DNA from: Bursaphelenchus xylophilus | Lineage: Eukaryota; Nematoda; Chromadorea; Rhabditida; Aphelenchoididae | Length of the DNA stretch: 64,000 bases | Direction of reading: 5' to 3' | NCBI GenBank assembly: GCA_904066235.2 | Contig: CAJFCV020000006.1 | Location: 10,106,001-10,170,000, forward strand | Shown: in pieces, positions 42,944 to 54,980 of the stretch | Layout: each line of letters opens with the position of its first letter | Position numbering within the stretch: position 1 is the stretch's first letter | The notes under the pieces: generated by a model | What the model saw: only the letters and a program-made list of their open reading frames with translations | What the model was told of the DNA's origin: nothing | Databases searched by the model: none | Program-made: the position numbers and the translations under genes

Positions 42944-43190
42944 CTGTGCTAATTAATAGAAAATTCTCGAGGCGCTAAGCACGGATTTTCTTCAAAATTT
43001 GTCGATAAACTATACATAGACCATAAAGTAATCCCTGAAATTTTTAGCTTTTGCTTTGCAACAGAAGCCGAGATATTCAACCATCTTTGGAAATGAGAGA
43101 TTATGGAAAATGAGGAGAGACGGGAAGAGAAAAGAAAGCTTTTTGGCGATCTCATTGTGGATTTTTTTGAGAAAAAATTGATTTTTTTGC
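42944..43190. repeat. Dispersed repeat related to MITE family A interior, copy 2
   Basis: Shares CTCGAGGC-CTAAGCACGGATTTTCTTCA, AAAGTAATCCCTGAAATTTTT and GAAGCCGAGATATTCAACCA with 41710-41900. The same orientation suggests either a direct duplication or two insertions. It lies just upstream of the carboxypeptidase gene. Confidence 0.65.
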
Positions 43191-43377
43191 TGTAAAAGTG
43201 CACTAGCGATAATGATCAGTTTGAAATGTCGCTGGAGTGGTTTTGCGACATGCACTGTGCAAAAAAGTTAGGGAAACCCAAAAAGCCTATTGCACTGTGC
43301 AAAATGAAATTTTATTTTTTCTCACTGTAAATGTCGCCAAAATCACTCCAGCGACTACACAAACGTACCTTTTCAGT

Positions 43378-43523
43378 CTGTCGGGAAAATAATGAGCACA
43401 ATTTCGCTGCGCAGATCGTGTCGCTGAATTGAAAAATAAAATTGATTTTACAGCGACACAGTTTACTTTCTCAGCGACGATGCGATTTTTGATGCAACAG
43501 AGTGCTCATTATTTTCCCGACAG
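43378..43523. mobile_element. MITE, CTGTCGGGAAAATAATGAGC family, copy 2
   Basis: A 146 bp element with perfect 20 bp inverted ends; the symmetry extends outward to TCAGT/ACTGA. Interior contains GTCGCTGAATTG and CAGCGACACAG, making it nearly palindromic. Two GCAC-N-GTGC sites lie about 100 bp upstream. Confidence 0.85.
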
Positions 43524-43911
43524 ACTGATAATAAGTACAGAAATCGAAGAAAAAATATTTTTTTTATTCAAAATTTCAAAAATTTTTTAAATTTTCAAAA
43601 TTTGCGCCCTAAAAATCTCAATGATCTCTGCAAAGCAAAAGCTAAAAATTTCAAATATGTATCATATAGTCCTATTCTAAATTTGTTGCAAGTTGCAGCA
43701 GATTCCGAACATTCCTCTTTGAGCAATTCAACATCAATTTTAGTAGGGTCCACTGCTATAAAACAATACAAAAATCTTAATTAACGTCGCCCGAAAAGGA
43801 AGCCGTTTCGTCTCAAAAACAGTGGACGACAACTCTGAACAGGGACGGTCCAATTTGCTTCCTCCGATTATCAGTAATTTTTTTTTGATAAAAACTTTTT
43901 AATGGGGCAAA

Positions 43912-44268
43912 ATGAAGCCTATCCTCCTAAACAAACGTTTGATACGACACACAAATGTGACGGATCTGACGAACCTACCCGACCAAGCCTTTATCGTAGT
44001 TCTTAAAAAGGTTACAGAAATCGCCAGAGGCAGTTTTACGTCAATCCAAACAAGATATAATTGTTTTATGGAGGCTATTTCAACACAACACTTTTTTGTC
44101 GGCAAATTTGAATTAGTAAACTTTAATGACTCAAAACCAAATACTGAATTGAACAGAAAAGGTCAGAAACACTCTTGTAAATCCCAGGACATTTCCGGGA
44201 CGTTCCCTGCATTCAGTGCTTTATGTATTGTAATTGTTTACAAAGGTTTGGAAAAGTTCAAAAAATGA
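43912..44268 (+). CDS. Possible single-exon gene, 118 aa, faintly F-box-like
   Basis: An open frame starting MKPILLNKRLIRHTNVTDLT. Residues 18-55 (DLTNLPDQAFIVVLKKVTEI, then a segment ending TRYNCFMEAI) have the spacing of an F-box (LP near the start, hydrophobic helices), a very common nematode family. The rest is unremarkable and ends GLEKFKK. No signal peptide and no splice sites needed. A remnant of a larger F-box gene or a chance frame are both possible. Confidence 0.25.
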   Translation: MKPILLNKRLIRHTNVTDLTNLPDQAFIVVLKKVTEIARGSFTSIQTRYNCFMEAISTQHFFVGKFELVNFNDSKPNTELNRKGQKHSCKSQDISGTFPAFSALCIVIVYKGLEKFKK

Positions 44269-44517
44269 TCGTCATGAGTAATATTGTTGGTGATTTTAAA
44301 AGGATATGTTGAATCTTCAGATTTCGAAGAGGTTTATTTTTGTTGAAAAGTCGTTGAACACAATTGAGCGTAAATTTTTTCATAAAAATTCAAAAATCAA
44401 AAATTCCCGCCGTTTTTGGCATTCTGTTACAAGGGCCAAAAACAGCCTAAAAACCATTTTACATGCAAAATGAAACCAATGACGAAAAAAGAAACAATCG
44501 GACATTTTTTTTGAGAA

Positions 44518-44835
44518 AAATTGCGCTCGTACTGGGCCAAACAATCTGATATTATACTAGGCACCAATGATAAAAAAAGATAATTAGAGATGTCGGAGTG
44601 AACCGACAAGACCCATACCATTCGAAATGGCACCAAATGAAATTTTAATATCTCAAGTTTCAACTTTTTTGCAGCAAAATTGCGCTCGTACTGGGCCAAA
44701 CAATCTGATATTATACTAGGCACCAATGATAAAAAAAGATAATTAGAGATGTCGGAGTGAACCGACAAGACCCATACCATTCGAAATTGCACCAAATGAA
44801 ATTTTAATATCTCAAGTTTCAACTTTTTTTTTTGA
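44518..44835. repeat. Two tandem 159 bp copies
   Basis: The 159 bp segment starting TTGCGCTCGTACTGGGCCAA is repeated directly once with at most a few differences (TGGCACC against TTGCACC). Each copy contains GATATTATACTAGGCACCAA. The high identity implies a recent duplication, or an assembly duplication. Confidence 0.9.
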
Positions 44836-45455
44836 AAATTCCGTATAATCGTCGAAACTTACTGTTTAAATCCATCTTGCGCATTCTGAATCACTCTTCT
44901 GTCGTTCTTACATTACGTTGTGCCAGAGGGAAAGACTTGACGCATATGAGTCAAGTCTTTTGTTTGTCGGTTTGAATAAGATGAAAGATGTCATTTGAGG
45001 GAGAATGTCTGAAAAATTTGTTGAGAGAAGTTAGGGAGCTGAAATAAGAAATAATCGTTTACAATTGTGAATCTCATAGGAAATTTGGATAAAAATTTCA
45101 AAAAATTTTCTTTTTGAAAATTAAAAATCCTATTCTTTTGTTTTTGTTGAAAAATTCTGAGCCTCTGGTTGGCGTAGGATCTTCTGGTACTGTCAAAAAT
45201 ACGACACAGTCTGATTTTTTTCAAAGAATACGATATAACACAACGACTTGCAATCAAATTGCCTCAGGCAAATTGTCCATTTTTTTCAAATTTCGTCCTC
45301 TCTTGACCATACACAAACTCCTGAAAGTTTCACGCACAAATTTCTAAACATTTCTGCACATTTTTCTTCGTTGACATCAATTTTTCTCCGGAAGCACGCT
45401 TCAACCTGAACTCGGGTTCAATCCCCTCAAAATAGCCAATAACTCATAACATGAA

Positions 45456-46699
45456 TCAGTCCGGGGACATAATCCAATAAAATCTCGGGCTGAACGGCTG
45501 ACGGAAGTGGGGGTGGATGAGGTCAATGGCGAACAGCAGCTCTTCGGCGCCCTCAGGGCTTTTAATTTTTGCAGACTGCAAAGAAGCACTTTTTGACCCA
45601 AATAACTCAGTTTTCAGCTGATCCGAAAGTGTTGTCTGATTTTTTTATTTTTTTAAAAGTTTGCACTGTGCAAAAAAAAATAAATTTTATCGCACAGTGC
45701 AGAAAAAATTTTTTTGATTTCTGCACGGTGCGGTCCAATTTTTTGGTTTTTTGGTTAAAAGTTGTGTTTGTTTTTTAAAATTAGGTGCAAAATTAAGATT
45801 TTTAAAACATTTGCGATGCTCTAAATTGAGCTACAAAACGTTTTTTTTTTTTAAAACTGAAAAAAATCACTTAAAAAATTTTTTTTATTTTGGTCGTATA
45901 AAATGCCCCTGTAAAAAATGTATTACAGACTTTTTTTGAAGGTAAAATACGAGTTGGCGGTCCAATTCTTTCAGTGATAAAATTCCTTCGGCACAGTGCA
46001 GATGAAAATTTTCGAATTTTGCTCGATGCGCTTTAATTTTTTTCGAGATTTTTTTTATTTTGAAGATTTTGCTACGGATTTGCAATTTTTAAAATACTAG
46101 TAGTGCTGTAATTTAAATTTTAGATATATTTTTTATGCTAAAAATCCAAAAATACAAAAAAATTTTTTATCGTATAAAGTGTCTCCTATAAGAAAGTTCA
46201 GTAAAAAAAAATTTTTGAAGGTAAAATACGGAGTTGCAAGATGTTATATAAAGTTTTAGCTCACTCTTTGTTTTTTCCAAAAAATTTTTGCAATATTAAT
46301 TTAGGTTCACTCAACTTCAAAGCAAAGGCAATTCGACCGTTTGACGAGTAATTGGGAAAACTCGTACGGGTCAAACATTCTTCTCGGTTATACTTTTTGT
46401 CCCAAAACAACTGATCCCCACCCCCGACAGTTTCAGGTCCTCTCCGGCTGTTTCGTTCGGGCCAAATTAAAGTTTTGAGTTATTTTTTGGGGCGTGGGAG
46501 AAATTTGTGACTCGCTTTGTAATGCTTTATTGCCTTTGGAAAGGTCGGAGAGCCAAAAATTTTCGAAATTTTTGTTTGCACGGTGCAAAATTTTGAAATT
46601 GGTTTTGCACTGTGCGAAGAAAACAAAAAAATGTTTTCTTACACTTTTATGAACTCCCAGTGGCTCAAGGATAATATTTCTGGCGTTATAACCATCCAT
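45456..46699 (-). CDS. Candidate two-exon gene for a 58 aa protein
   Basis: Exon 1 46643-46699 (MDGYNARNIILEPLGVHKS) ends at a good GTAAGA donor. Exon 2 45456-45575 follows a TTTGCAG acceptor in the same phase (SAKIKSPEGAEELLFAIDLI, then HPHFRQPFSPRFYWIMSPD and TGA). Both parts are GC-richer than the surroundings and read like protein. The 1.07 kb intron carries GCAC-N-GTGC palindromes, as in the confident genes. I do not recognise the family. It lies on the same strand and 2.7 kb upstream of the carboxypeptidase gene. Further small exons could be missing, or this could be a remnant. Confidence 0.4.
45655..45745. repeat. Three GCAC-N-GTGC sites
   Basis: Sites at about 45662, 45692 and 45722, exactly 30 bp apart, in the intron of the candidate 58 aa gene. 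Confidence 0.9.
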
Positions 46700-47610
46700 G
46701 TTATCACAGGGAATTCAAATGTAACCCATTTCTTATATGCACAGTGCAAAATTTCAAAGTTTTTAAAATCCGCACTGTGCAGAAAAATTTTTGGAATTTC
46801 GAAAAATTTGGAAGCCCTTAGGGTCTAAGACATGGCTCGGTATCATTTTTATTCTTTTATACAACTTGCTTTTATAAAAATTTTCAGATCATTTTGACTG
46901 CACAGTGCAAAACAAAAAATCGCCTAAATTTCGCACTGTGCGGGGAAATTTTTGAAATTTCGAAAAATTTAGAAGCCCTTAGGGTCTAAGGCGTGGCTCG
47001 GTATCATTTTTATTCTTTTATACAACTTGCTTTCATCAGAATTTTCAACTCGTTTTGACTGCACCGTGCAAAAGAAATCATCTAATTTTCGCACTGTGCG
47101 GGGAAAATTTGTTGTTTTTTCTTGTTGAACAATAACTTCTCGTGATCACAAAATATATTTTTTTTGCAAGGAAACAATATTTTCCTTATAAAAAAATTTT
47201 TTGAATGGTAAAAACATTGCACTGTGCAAAATAAAAAAAATCGGTCAAAAGTCATTTTTTGCACAGTGCATTTTTTCCATTCCTTCTTTTTCTTAAAAAA
47301 TTTGGCCATATGAAAGTCTCGTTTGTCTCAGACTCTTGTCTCAGTCGTTTTTAATAAAAAGACACTAGGATTTTTCCAATTTACGTCTGGAATTTTTTAA
47401 ATTTTCATTTTCAAAATTTTTTCACAATGCAACCGAGAAAAAAGATATTTAGACATTTCGTATTTTACAAAATTAAATTTGTAAACCATTTTTAAAAACA
47501 CTTCGACGTATTTTACCCAATTTTAACTCTTCTATTTTCGATTTTTTTTTCTTTTTCCGCACCGTGCAAAATCCTTGATTTTTTGCACTGTGCAAAAAAA
47601 ATTTTTTCAA
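46575..47610. repeat. GCAC-N-GTGC sites with a local 180 bp duplication
   Basis: About a dozen sites. The segment GAAGCCCTTAGGGTCTAAG...ATACAACTTGCTTT at about 46810 recurs near 46971 with the neighbouring palindromes. Confidence 0.85.
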
Positions 47611-47639
47611 AAATTCCTTTGTAAAACCCCCTGTATAAA

Positions 47640-48150
47640 AGTGCAGTGGCTTTCAGAATGCTTCAGGAGTTTGAGACATTCTCGAAATGTCAAACCAAAG
47701 TGATGAAATGCCCCTCAAAGCGGTGGTTGGGAAGGGGAAAAGTCGAAAAGAATCGAAAAGAACTCGGATTTTAGAGTTCATAAAAACAAATACTACATCA
47801 TTTGGACGGCCTTTCTGACGTATTTTCGATTTTGGATTGTCTCAAAAAAATTTTGAAGATTTTTTTCAAAACGGGATTCTTTGGTTTTTGTCTACTACAA
47901 TATAAAAATTTCAACATTTTTTTGATTCCGAATCTTGTGACCTCATATTTATGTCTGAAGGCCAAGAATTTTTTTTGAGATTAAATCTGTGTGCCCTCAG
48001 GCAAGGAGAGAGGATTAAAAAGCAAAAAATCGGATCTCATGTCTAATTAAAAAGTCAAACGTCAAGACAAAAAGTGGCGGGGACTTCTCGTTTTGATTAT
48101 CAATCCCCTTTCTGTTCGATTTTCCTAGTGATTTTTCCAAGTGATTTTGC
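47640..48150. other. Stretch without recognisable features
   Basis: AT-rich with one TACTACAATATAAA word at about 47892. No splice-flanked open frame. Confidence 0.5.
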
Positions 48151-48735
48151 ACAGGGTGGTTTTTTTAACCGCACGGTGCGATTTTTTGGAAATTTTGCAC
48201 TGTGCAGGTAAAAATTATGGAAATTTTCGTGGCTTTCATGCAAAATTTTTTTTAATTTTACTGCGATCACACGTATTAGGGACTATTTTACCCCTTTCCC
48301 AAGAAGAAGCATGCTTTTTGCATTGCACTGTGCATTTTTTTGAGTCTTGATTTTTTGCACTGTGCGATAAAAAAATTTGTCAAAAATTACGTTATAACAT
48401 GCAAAAATTTTTGTCGATTCTTTGTTTATCGCATTTATCAGATCTTATTTTATCACCGAGTCCATAATAAATAATCGTTTTTTTGTTTTGCACAGTGCCG
48501 TTTTTTGGGTTTTGAAAAAATTGCACCGCGCAGTCAAAAAATCACTTTTTTAATGCATTTTTATTAAAATGTTGGCTCCAAATTTTGTGTACTTTTGGCC
48601 GTAAATCTTTTTTTTAACTTTCTTATCGCTATTTTTGTAAATTTTTCCTTTTGCACAGTGCAATTTCCATAAAAAATTTTCGCACTGTGCAGATTCATTT
48701 TTTTGATATTTCTTTGCACTGTGCAATCATAAATG
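48150..48735. repeat. GCAC-N-GTGC sites upstream of the membrane-protein gene
   Basis: Around ten sites at irregular distance between 48170 and 48727, some decayed (GCACCGCGC). They stop about 190 bp before the start codon of the gene at 48917. Confidence 0.85.
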
Positions 48736-48916
48736 AATTGGTTTTTTCAACCGTTTTCTAATTTCAGAACAGTCAACTCGGGTCCCAAAAAAATCTTCCC
48801 ACTGCCAACCTCTTCATCTTGGAGATCAAATTATATTACACTTGACATTAATTCTCATTTTCAACGAATGTGGAGGTGATCCCAGATTTGTCTCGGTGTT
48901 TTTTACTGTTAACACA

Positions 48917-51900
48917 ATGACAATTTCGTTGAAGTTGCCGAAACGTCGAGATCGCTCTCCTTCGATCGGAAGGAGACTCATTTTCGACGATCCATCTGGT
49001 CCGGGGTAAGTTCCGAAAAACTTTAAAAATTAGAAAGCCTTAGGGAAAATCATAAAAAAAACTTTATTGTAAAGAAGAACTGTTAGATACATGAACCGTA
49101 TTTTACAACCTTACCAAGTTTTTTCGCAAAAATCTTTGTTGAAATCTCCAAAAATCCCTCAAAACGCCTCATTTTTGAAGAAAATCATTTTTTTCCGACT
49201 TCAAATGAACTTTTAAAACTACACCCCTCAGGGAGGCAAGTAATCATTCCAAATTTTCAAAAAATCTAAAGAATCTAGGAAATGCCCTTAGGTGCTGACC
49301 ACTTAATCCTTCTTTTTCTTGTCATTGTCCATCAAAATCGGGGCTTTTGATGGCCTGCCCATTAAATCTTTGAGACAAAACTAGTACGATTTTTAACTGA
49401 TAGTTGAAGGGATCAGAGTTCGGAGACTGGTCAGTCCTGAAATTTCAAGTTTTTTCTGTGATTTCAGGGCATTTTTTAAAGAACTTTATTAACTCTAATT
49501 TTAACATTTTTTCCATAACTCACGTTTTTCGCCCATAAAATCAAAGATTTCTAAAAGAAAATTGTTGTTCATGCTCATGACTTATGCTCCAGAGCTAAGT
49601 TAAATAAAAAATTACGTTTTTCATCCATAATTATTAAATCCATAAAATTTAACGCTTTTCGTCCATAACTCACGTTTTTCGCACATAAAATAATGGATTT
49701 ATAGAAGAAATCTATTTTTCATGCTGATAACTTACGCTCCACACCAAGGTTGCATAAAAAAACTACGTTTTTCCTCCATAAATCGCATATTCATAAAAGT
49801 TGACGTTTTTTTCTCCATAACTCACGTTTTTCGTCCATAAAATCCAAATTTTTCTCATTTTCAAAACAATCATGGATGTTCAAGCCAACGCGAGTTTTTA
49901 CGTTTTTATTTGTAACTTCCGTTTTCATAAAACTTAACGCTCTTCTTCCATAAGCTTTGTCGTATTTTTGACCGAAATTTTTCGAAATTTTGCAAAACCC
50001 CCTCACGTAAAACACGTTCAAGTGGACAGCTGACCATCCCCGCTTGTTTTTGAGGCCCCAAGTCCATTAAATTTACGACCGAATCCAAAGAGGACTCTGC
50101 TTTGCATTAAACTTTTCGCGGACTTGTTTGTTATCCTGCAAACACTTGTATATTTATTTCAACGGCTTTACAGCGAAGATGCTGTGGCTTTTCCGGCGGC
50201 AAAAGGTTGGCTATGGCAGGCTGGACAAGACTTATTTACTGGGCGATACACAAAGGTAGACAAAAGTCATATATCTTATATCTACGGGTTCGGACGGGGT
50301 ATATACCCAAATACCCGAGAGGCCGGGAATTTTCGGGTATTTATGGGTATATTCAAAGTAATTCTGCATTCAAAAAGTGTAAAAAAAGTCGAGTTTTGTC
50401 ACAAAAAATCAATAAATGTTGACATTTTGCCATAATTTGTTTTTTGCCTCTCAAAGCTTGGTTCGAAGGTCGAAATTTACTTTGCCGGAGTAGTGAAATA
50501 AACGGGAAAAAATTCAAAATCTGACTGCCAAATATTGGATTGCTAAACTTTTTGCTTGTTGAAGTACTAATTTTGTTTGTAGTAGTTGGGAAAATAGAGA
50601 ATATCACTCCAAACATGATTAGGTTAATGAATAACTTGCGACTTATTCATTAACGACTTCATATTGGTACTATTAGGTTGTTCAAAATGCGATGTCGGAT
50701 TTTATCCTTTAACTTTAAAACACCATAACTTTTTTTATAATAAACTTTATTAATCGAAATAAGAACCATTGGAATCAACACACTTTTGCCAACGAGATAG
50801 AAGTTTATTTATGCCGGTAGCGTAAAAATCCCGAGTTCTGGAGGCGATAAAGTCGGCGAAGGCGGTTTTGGCGTCGTCTTGGTTTTTGAAGCATTTCTCC
50901 TGCAAGAAGTTGTCCAGATGCTTGAAAAAGTGGTAGTCGGTGGGCGAGAGGTCGGGCGAGTATGCTAATTTAGGATAATTTTATAAATACCCGAATATAC
51001 CCGAGATTTCGGGAATATACCCGGGTATATACCCGGTGGTGAATATACCCGAATATTCCGAACTCTACGTGCGACGTATTTTACAAAAAAAGAATTAACT
51101 ATTACAACTAGGCTTGGGGCTAAGGTAGTACAGCCCCCCAGTCCAGTTTAGCCCCCCATGACCCAGTACAACCCCCCTCGTCCATTCTGAACCTCAAAAT
51201 TTATTTCAAAAAATTAATCCAAGTTGTATGGTCCAGCACAAACCCCCCTCGTTTTAGATGCAGCCCCCTACGTTTTAGATCAAGCCCCCTACGTTTTAGA
51301 AAAAGCCCCCTACGTTTTATATCGAACCCCCAACGTAGTAGATCAAGCCCCCACTTACATTTTTTGTAATATTCTAATTTGTTCATTACTAATTATACCA
51401 CTGTTTTGCCCGGGTGTGAAACGGGCAAAACAGTGGGGGTTTGAACTACCTTTCGTGGGGGGCTGAACTACCGAAGCCCCCTAGGCTTTTCAAACTTTAT
51501 AGTACAAGTAGAGTATGTTTTTCACAAGAAAATACTTTTTAATTTACAGTAACCAGCTGGAATGGGCGCCGCCGGTCCGAGTGGTCGCCGTGATCACATT
51601 GTTCGCTTCAACCTTGGATTTATTCGCTGATTTCCTCCTCTGCAGTCGGTAAGTCGCTTCTCACTTTAGAGTAAAATACGAGGTACAACATTTTCATCAA
51701 AAATAGCTGATTTTTCCTCCGAAACTCCCCTCGGATTTTCCTCAATTTTTCGTTTGGAAAGATTGATGAATATCTCGGTGGAACTTGTAAAATACGGATG
51801 TGAATTTCTAGATAATAATTTATGGCTAATATAGAGGATGTTTGCCAAATTTCACAAAAATCGTCCTTTATTGCTTCGAGAAAAATAACTTTTAACGACG

Positions 51901-53809
51901 AAAAGATTTCACTTCAAAAAAATGTTTTGACGGAAGAATGACATAACAATAAAGTTTTAGGGTAAAATACGGAGTACCCTTTTATTATTTATCTTTTGGT
52001 AAGATTTTGATGTCTTTTTGTCACGAAAACCTTAGAAATTTTGTTACTAATCATCGATAGCAAAAAGAATTAATTTTTATTTATTTATTTTTTTGATAGA
52101 AAATAATGTATTTTATCAAAATATTTTCAAAAATGGATAAAGCCGCAAAAAAATGTGTAAAAAAATTGGTTTAAAATATATTAAAATATTTAGGTTACTT
52201 TATGATAAAGTTTGGTAACTTTTATAAGAATAGCATATATGCAGAAAAATTCCTCTTAAAATTTATTACTATATACTTTTTTCCATTTTTGAATTGGAAG
52301 CTATCTTATAAAAAATACGAATATATTTAAAAAACCGCAATTCTTTTTGCAGCAACCTAAGTGCAGCTCTTGCCCTAAAATTTTCACTATTTGATTTCTG
52401 GCCCACATAGAGCACATTTGCCAAATTTGAAGAAAATACAACGGTATTGCCTTGAGCAATTCACTTTTTTAAGCAAAAAAAGTTTTCATCGTATAAAATG
52501 TCTCCGTCCGAGACAAATCTGAAATCTGAACTTTTGGGGTAAAATACGGATTCGCGAAGCTATTTTATTTTTTCAAGCAATTTTACACATCAATTTTTGG
52601 CAGTATTATTTTACAGTATACTTAAAAAAAATGTTATTTTTTTCTCAAATTTAATTTTCAGCCTAGCCGAGTTCCTGGCCAACTTCCAGACCGAGACTGC
52701 CAAGAATTGCGCGTACGGTTACTTTTTCTTCACCGGCGTCTCCATGCTGGTCTACGTCTTCGAGATGGTTGATGTCTGTTTGACCCTAAAACATGACGAA
52801 GAAGATGTTTTCTTCGCTCGGCTCGCCAAATCGTTGGTTCTTTGTTGTGAGGAGGTCCCATTGCCTGCTCTGTTGTATGTATTGTTCACAACTGAGCCAA
52901 GATTATCGTTGGCAGACCCGGTTCACATTGCCTCGTGGATCAAACTGATTACTTTGAGCTGGGGAATTGTAAAGTTCAGCAAATTGAGGTTTTTCTGGCC
53001 ATTTTTGGTGTGCAATCCGAAACATGAGCGACGGTAAGTAGTCATTTTTAAGGATTGAAATTTTTATTTTTTCAAAAATTTGGAAAATTATTTTTTGCAC
53101 AGTGCAGATTTTCGAAGCCAATTTTTTTGCACGGTGCAAATTTTTTACAGCTGTTGCACCGTGCGCATATTTCAAAATATATTTTTTTTGCACTGTGCAA
53201 TTTTCTTTTTTTTCAATAACTCTTTTGCACAGTGCAGACCCAACAAAGATTTTTCTGCACAATGTAAATTTTTTTACAGCTTCCGCACAGTGATGTTTAA
53301 AAATATCTTCTTTGCACAGTGCAATTCTTTAATTTTTCTGCACAGTGCTGTTTTTTCACTCAAAAACTTTTTCGCACAGTGCAGATCAAAAATTTTTTGC
53401 ACAGTGCGTTTTTCGGAAATTTATTTTTGCACCGTGCAGATTTTTTATCAAAAAACTCTTTCGCACAGTGCGGATTTATCAAAAATTTTTTTGCACAGTG
53501 CAGTTTTCTTTATTTTTTCTTTGCACAGTGCAATTTTTTCGGACATTTCTTTGCACTGTGCAGATTTTTTACTAATGTGAAAAAAATTGTTTGCACTGTT
53601 CTGGAGATTAATTTTTATAACAAAAGTTAAAATCGCAACTTTTTTATCAAAATTTTTTTAGAGAAAACATCCGTCGGATGTTCAACTTCACCCTGTATCG
53701 ATGTGCCATGGTCTTCGTCAACATTTGTCACTTTCTAGCCATTTTCATCGTCATCAACAATTTGATTGCCTCGGGCAAAGGCGGCAAGCCAATCACTGCG
53801 CGGCATTGA
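48917..53809 (+). CDS. Multi-pass membrane protein of unknown family, 235 aa
   Basis: Exons 48917-49005, 51550-51648, 52662-53033 and 53662-53809; all junctions have GTAAG donors and (T)AG acceptors and keep phase, giving 708 nt and a TGA stop. The N-terminus is short and basic (MTISLKLPKRRDRSPSIGRR). Hydrophobic segments lie at about 41-60, 79-105, 117-140, 155-172 and 198-222, so four or five membrane passes. Notable residues are two Asp in the first segment (LDLFADF), a CCEEVPLPALL motif around 124-133 in the third, and a basic end PKHERR before the last. Arrangement vaguely recalls XK-related or similar small polytopic proteins, but I cannot name it. An acceptor CAG at about 48767 suggests a 5' untranslated exon or a trans-splice site. 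Introns contain transposon debris and a palindrome array. Confidence 0.85.
50280..51065. mobile_element. Probable element with CCCGAATATACCC-type subterminal repeats
   Basis: Clusters of GGGTATTT/ATACCCGAA words lie at 50285-50352 and, inverted, at 50985-51060. Outer ends are roughly inverse (CTACGGGTTCGG against CCGAACTCTA). This is reminiscent of hAT-type subterminal repeats, but I could not find a matching target duplication. The mariner fragment at 50750-50965 lies inside. Located in intron 1 of the membrane-protein gene. Confidence 0.5.
50750..50965 (-). pseudogene. Mariner transposase, C-terminal fragment
   Basis: On the minus strand an open frame ends at a TAA (50750-50752) and reads AYSPDLSPTDYHFFKHLDNF followed by LQEKCFKNQDDAKTAFADFI and a typical end WQKCVDSNGSYFD. 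YSPDLSPTDYHFF is the block holding the last catalytic Asp of mariner (DD34D) transposases. The frame is intact and GC-rich over 72 codons, but everything N-terminal is missing, so it is a 5'-truncated recent copy. Confidence 0.9.
51236..51360. repeat. Tandem repeat of about 20 bp (CCCCCTACGTTTTAGA)
   Basis: Five to six units of GCCCCCTACGTTTTAGATCA-type sequence with small changes, in an area rich in C runs (51130-51480). Open frames here come from the repeat. Confidence 0.85.
53095..53605. repeat. Palindrome array GCAC-N-GTGC in intron 3 of the membrane-protein gene
   Basis: About fifteen sites with 25-32 bp spacing; spacers are TTTTTTC-ACTCAAAAAC-like and related to each other. Confined to the intron and ending about 50 bp before the acceptor. 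Confidence 0.95.
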
Positions 53810-53949
53810 ACATCTCTGTTGAACTGTTATAATTTCCGTGCCATTTACTTATGGGTTTCGTTGCAAATCTTTCACGAATCGAAATGTAATTGTAATGTTG
53901 TTGTAAAAAATGTCGTTTAAAGTGCAAAGTGACTAAAATTGTGTGTTTT

Positions 53950-53955
53950 ATTAAA
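53950..53955 (+). terminator. Candidate polyadenylation signal of the membrane-protein gene
   Basis: ATTAAA, about 140 nt after the TGA stop. A common variant signal, but short. Confidence 0.35.
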
Positions 53956-54128
53956 CTTTTACTACATAGTTGGCGCAGGAATTCGTGAGACTTTTATGCA
54001 CCGTGCAAGTTGTTTCATTGCACCGTGCTTTTTCCATTTTTACGTGAAGAACTTTGTCGCGTCTTCAGATAGGCGAAATGCTTTGATTGCGACAAAAAAT
54101 GGAGGAAAGCGGCCCTGTGCTGAGTTTT

Positions 54129-54980
54129 TTTACAAGGAAAGTACTTCTATGGGGTATAGAGTTACAGATCGAGATATGTATCAAAAAAATTGCAAAGTTT
54201 TCCTGATTCACAATATATAAAAATGTTCTGCCTAATTTTGATTTGTAAGGGTGAAAATCCCCTCAGAACTTTTCCCGAAACACCAAATGCCCTTTTGACA
54301 ATGTTTTAGCCAATTCAAAAAATTTGTTTTGAGCTAAAATAAACCCTGGCGGCATGACAAGCCTTAAAATATCAAATTTGATTAAGACTACTCCTTAATA
54401 GTAGTTTCAATGCACGGCAACCCACAGAGTCTCCCTCCTCGTTTCGGCACATCGCACACCCAGTACTATATCGTTCAAATTCACGCGAAATGTCACAACA
54501 GAATTTTTCGTGTTGTTTTTGGATGGAAAAATATTTTTCTCGAAATTATTTTATTGCTTTTGTCAGTTGTGACACTTCGTTTGGACGAAACTCAAAAGTG
54601 GGCGGCAGACATTTTTGTTTTATTTCGGTTTGTCGTGCAATATAAAAAAAGAGTTCTGCGCCAAAAAGGACCGAACCCATGGGCAGCCTTTCCCATCCGA
54701 TTCTCAGTCTAGCGCACGTCAAACTGAGGTGTCGGGTGACCGGAATAGACTCTTCGCTATCGGTTTTTTACACTTCGTCTTGATTTCCAGAGAAAGAGAG
54801 AAAAAAGACACGCAAGAGCGTACTCTCTCGCCCCAAAAATTCCCCATTTCTTCCCCGAGAAAACGTTTTTTCGCGTCTTTTTTTGGCAAATTTCCAATCC
54901 ATTCACCGGACTGTTTTAGCTTATCTCAGTTTGACGTGTAGCGCTCTAACCACTCTGCCACATCGTTTCTTGTTGTTCCA
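54129..54980. repeat. Composite repeat with tRNA-like A box
   Basis: Starts TTTACAAGGAAAGTACTTCT, a diverged relative of the arm at 31396. On the minus strand near 54935-54965 GATGTGGCAGAGTGGTTAGA followed by GCGCTA matches a tRNA A box. The phrase GCGCACGTCAAACTGAG at about 54711 occurs inverted at 54926. No B box found, so a degraded SINE-like or composite element. Confidence 0.5.

Noticed and set aside
51201..51466. Repeat-protein-like frames (RRGLDLKRRGL and APYVLDQAPYVL)
   Set aside because: Generated by the 20 bp CCCCCTACGTTTTAGA tandem repeat on opposite strands.
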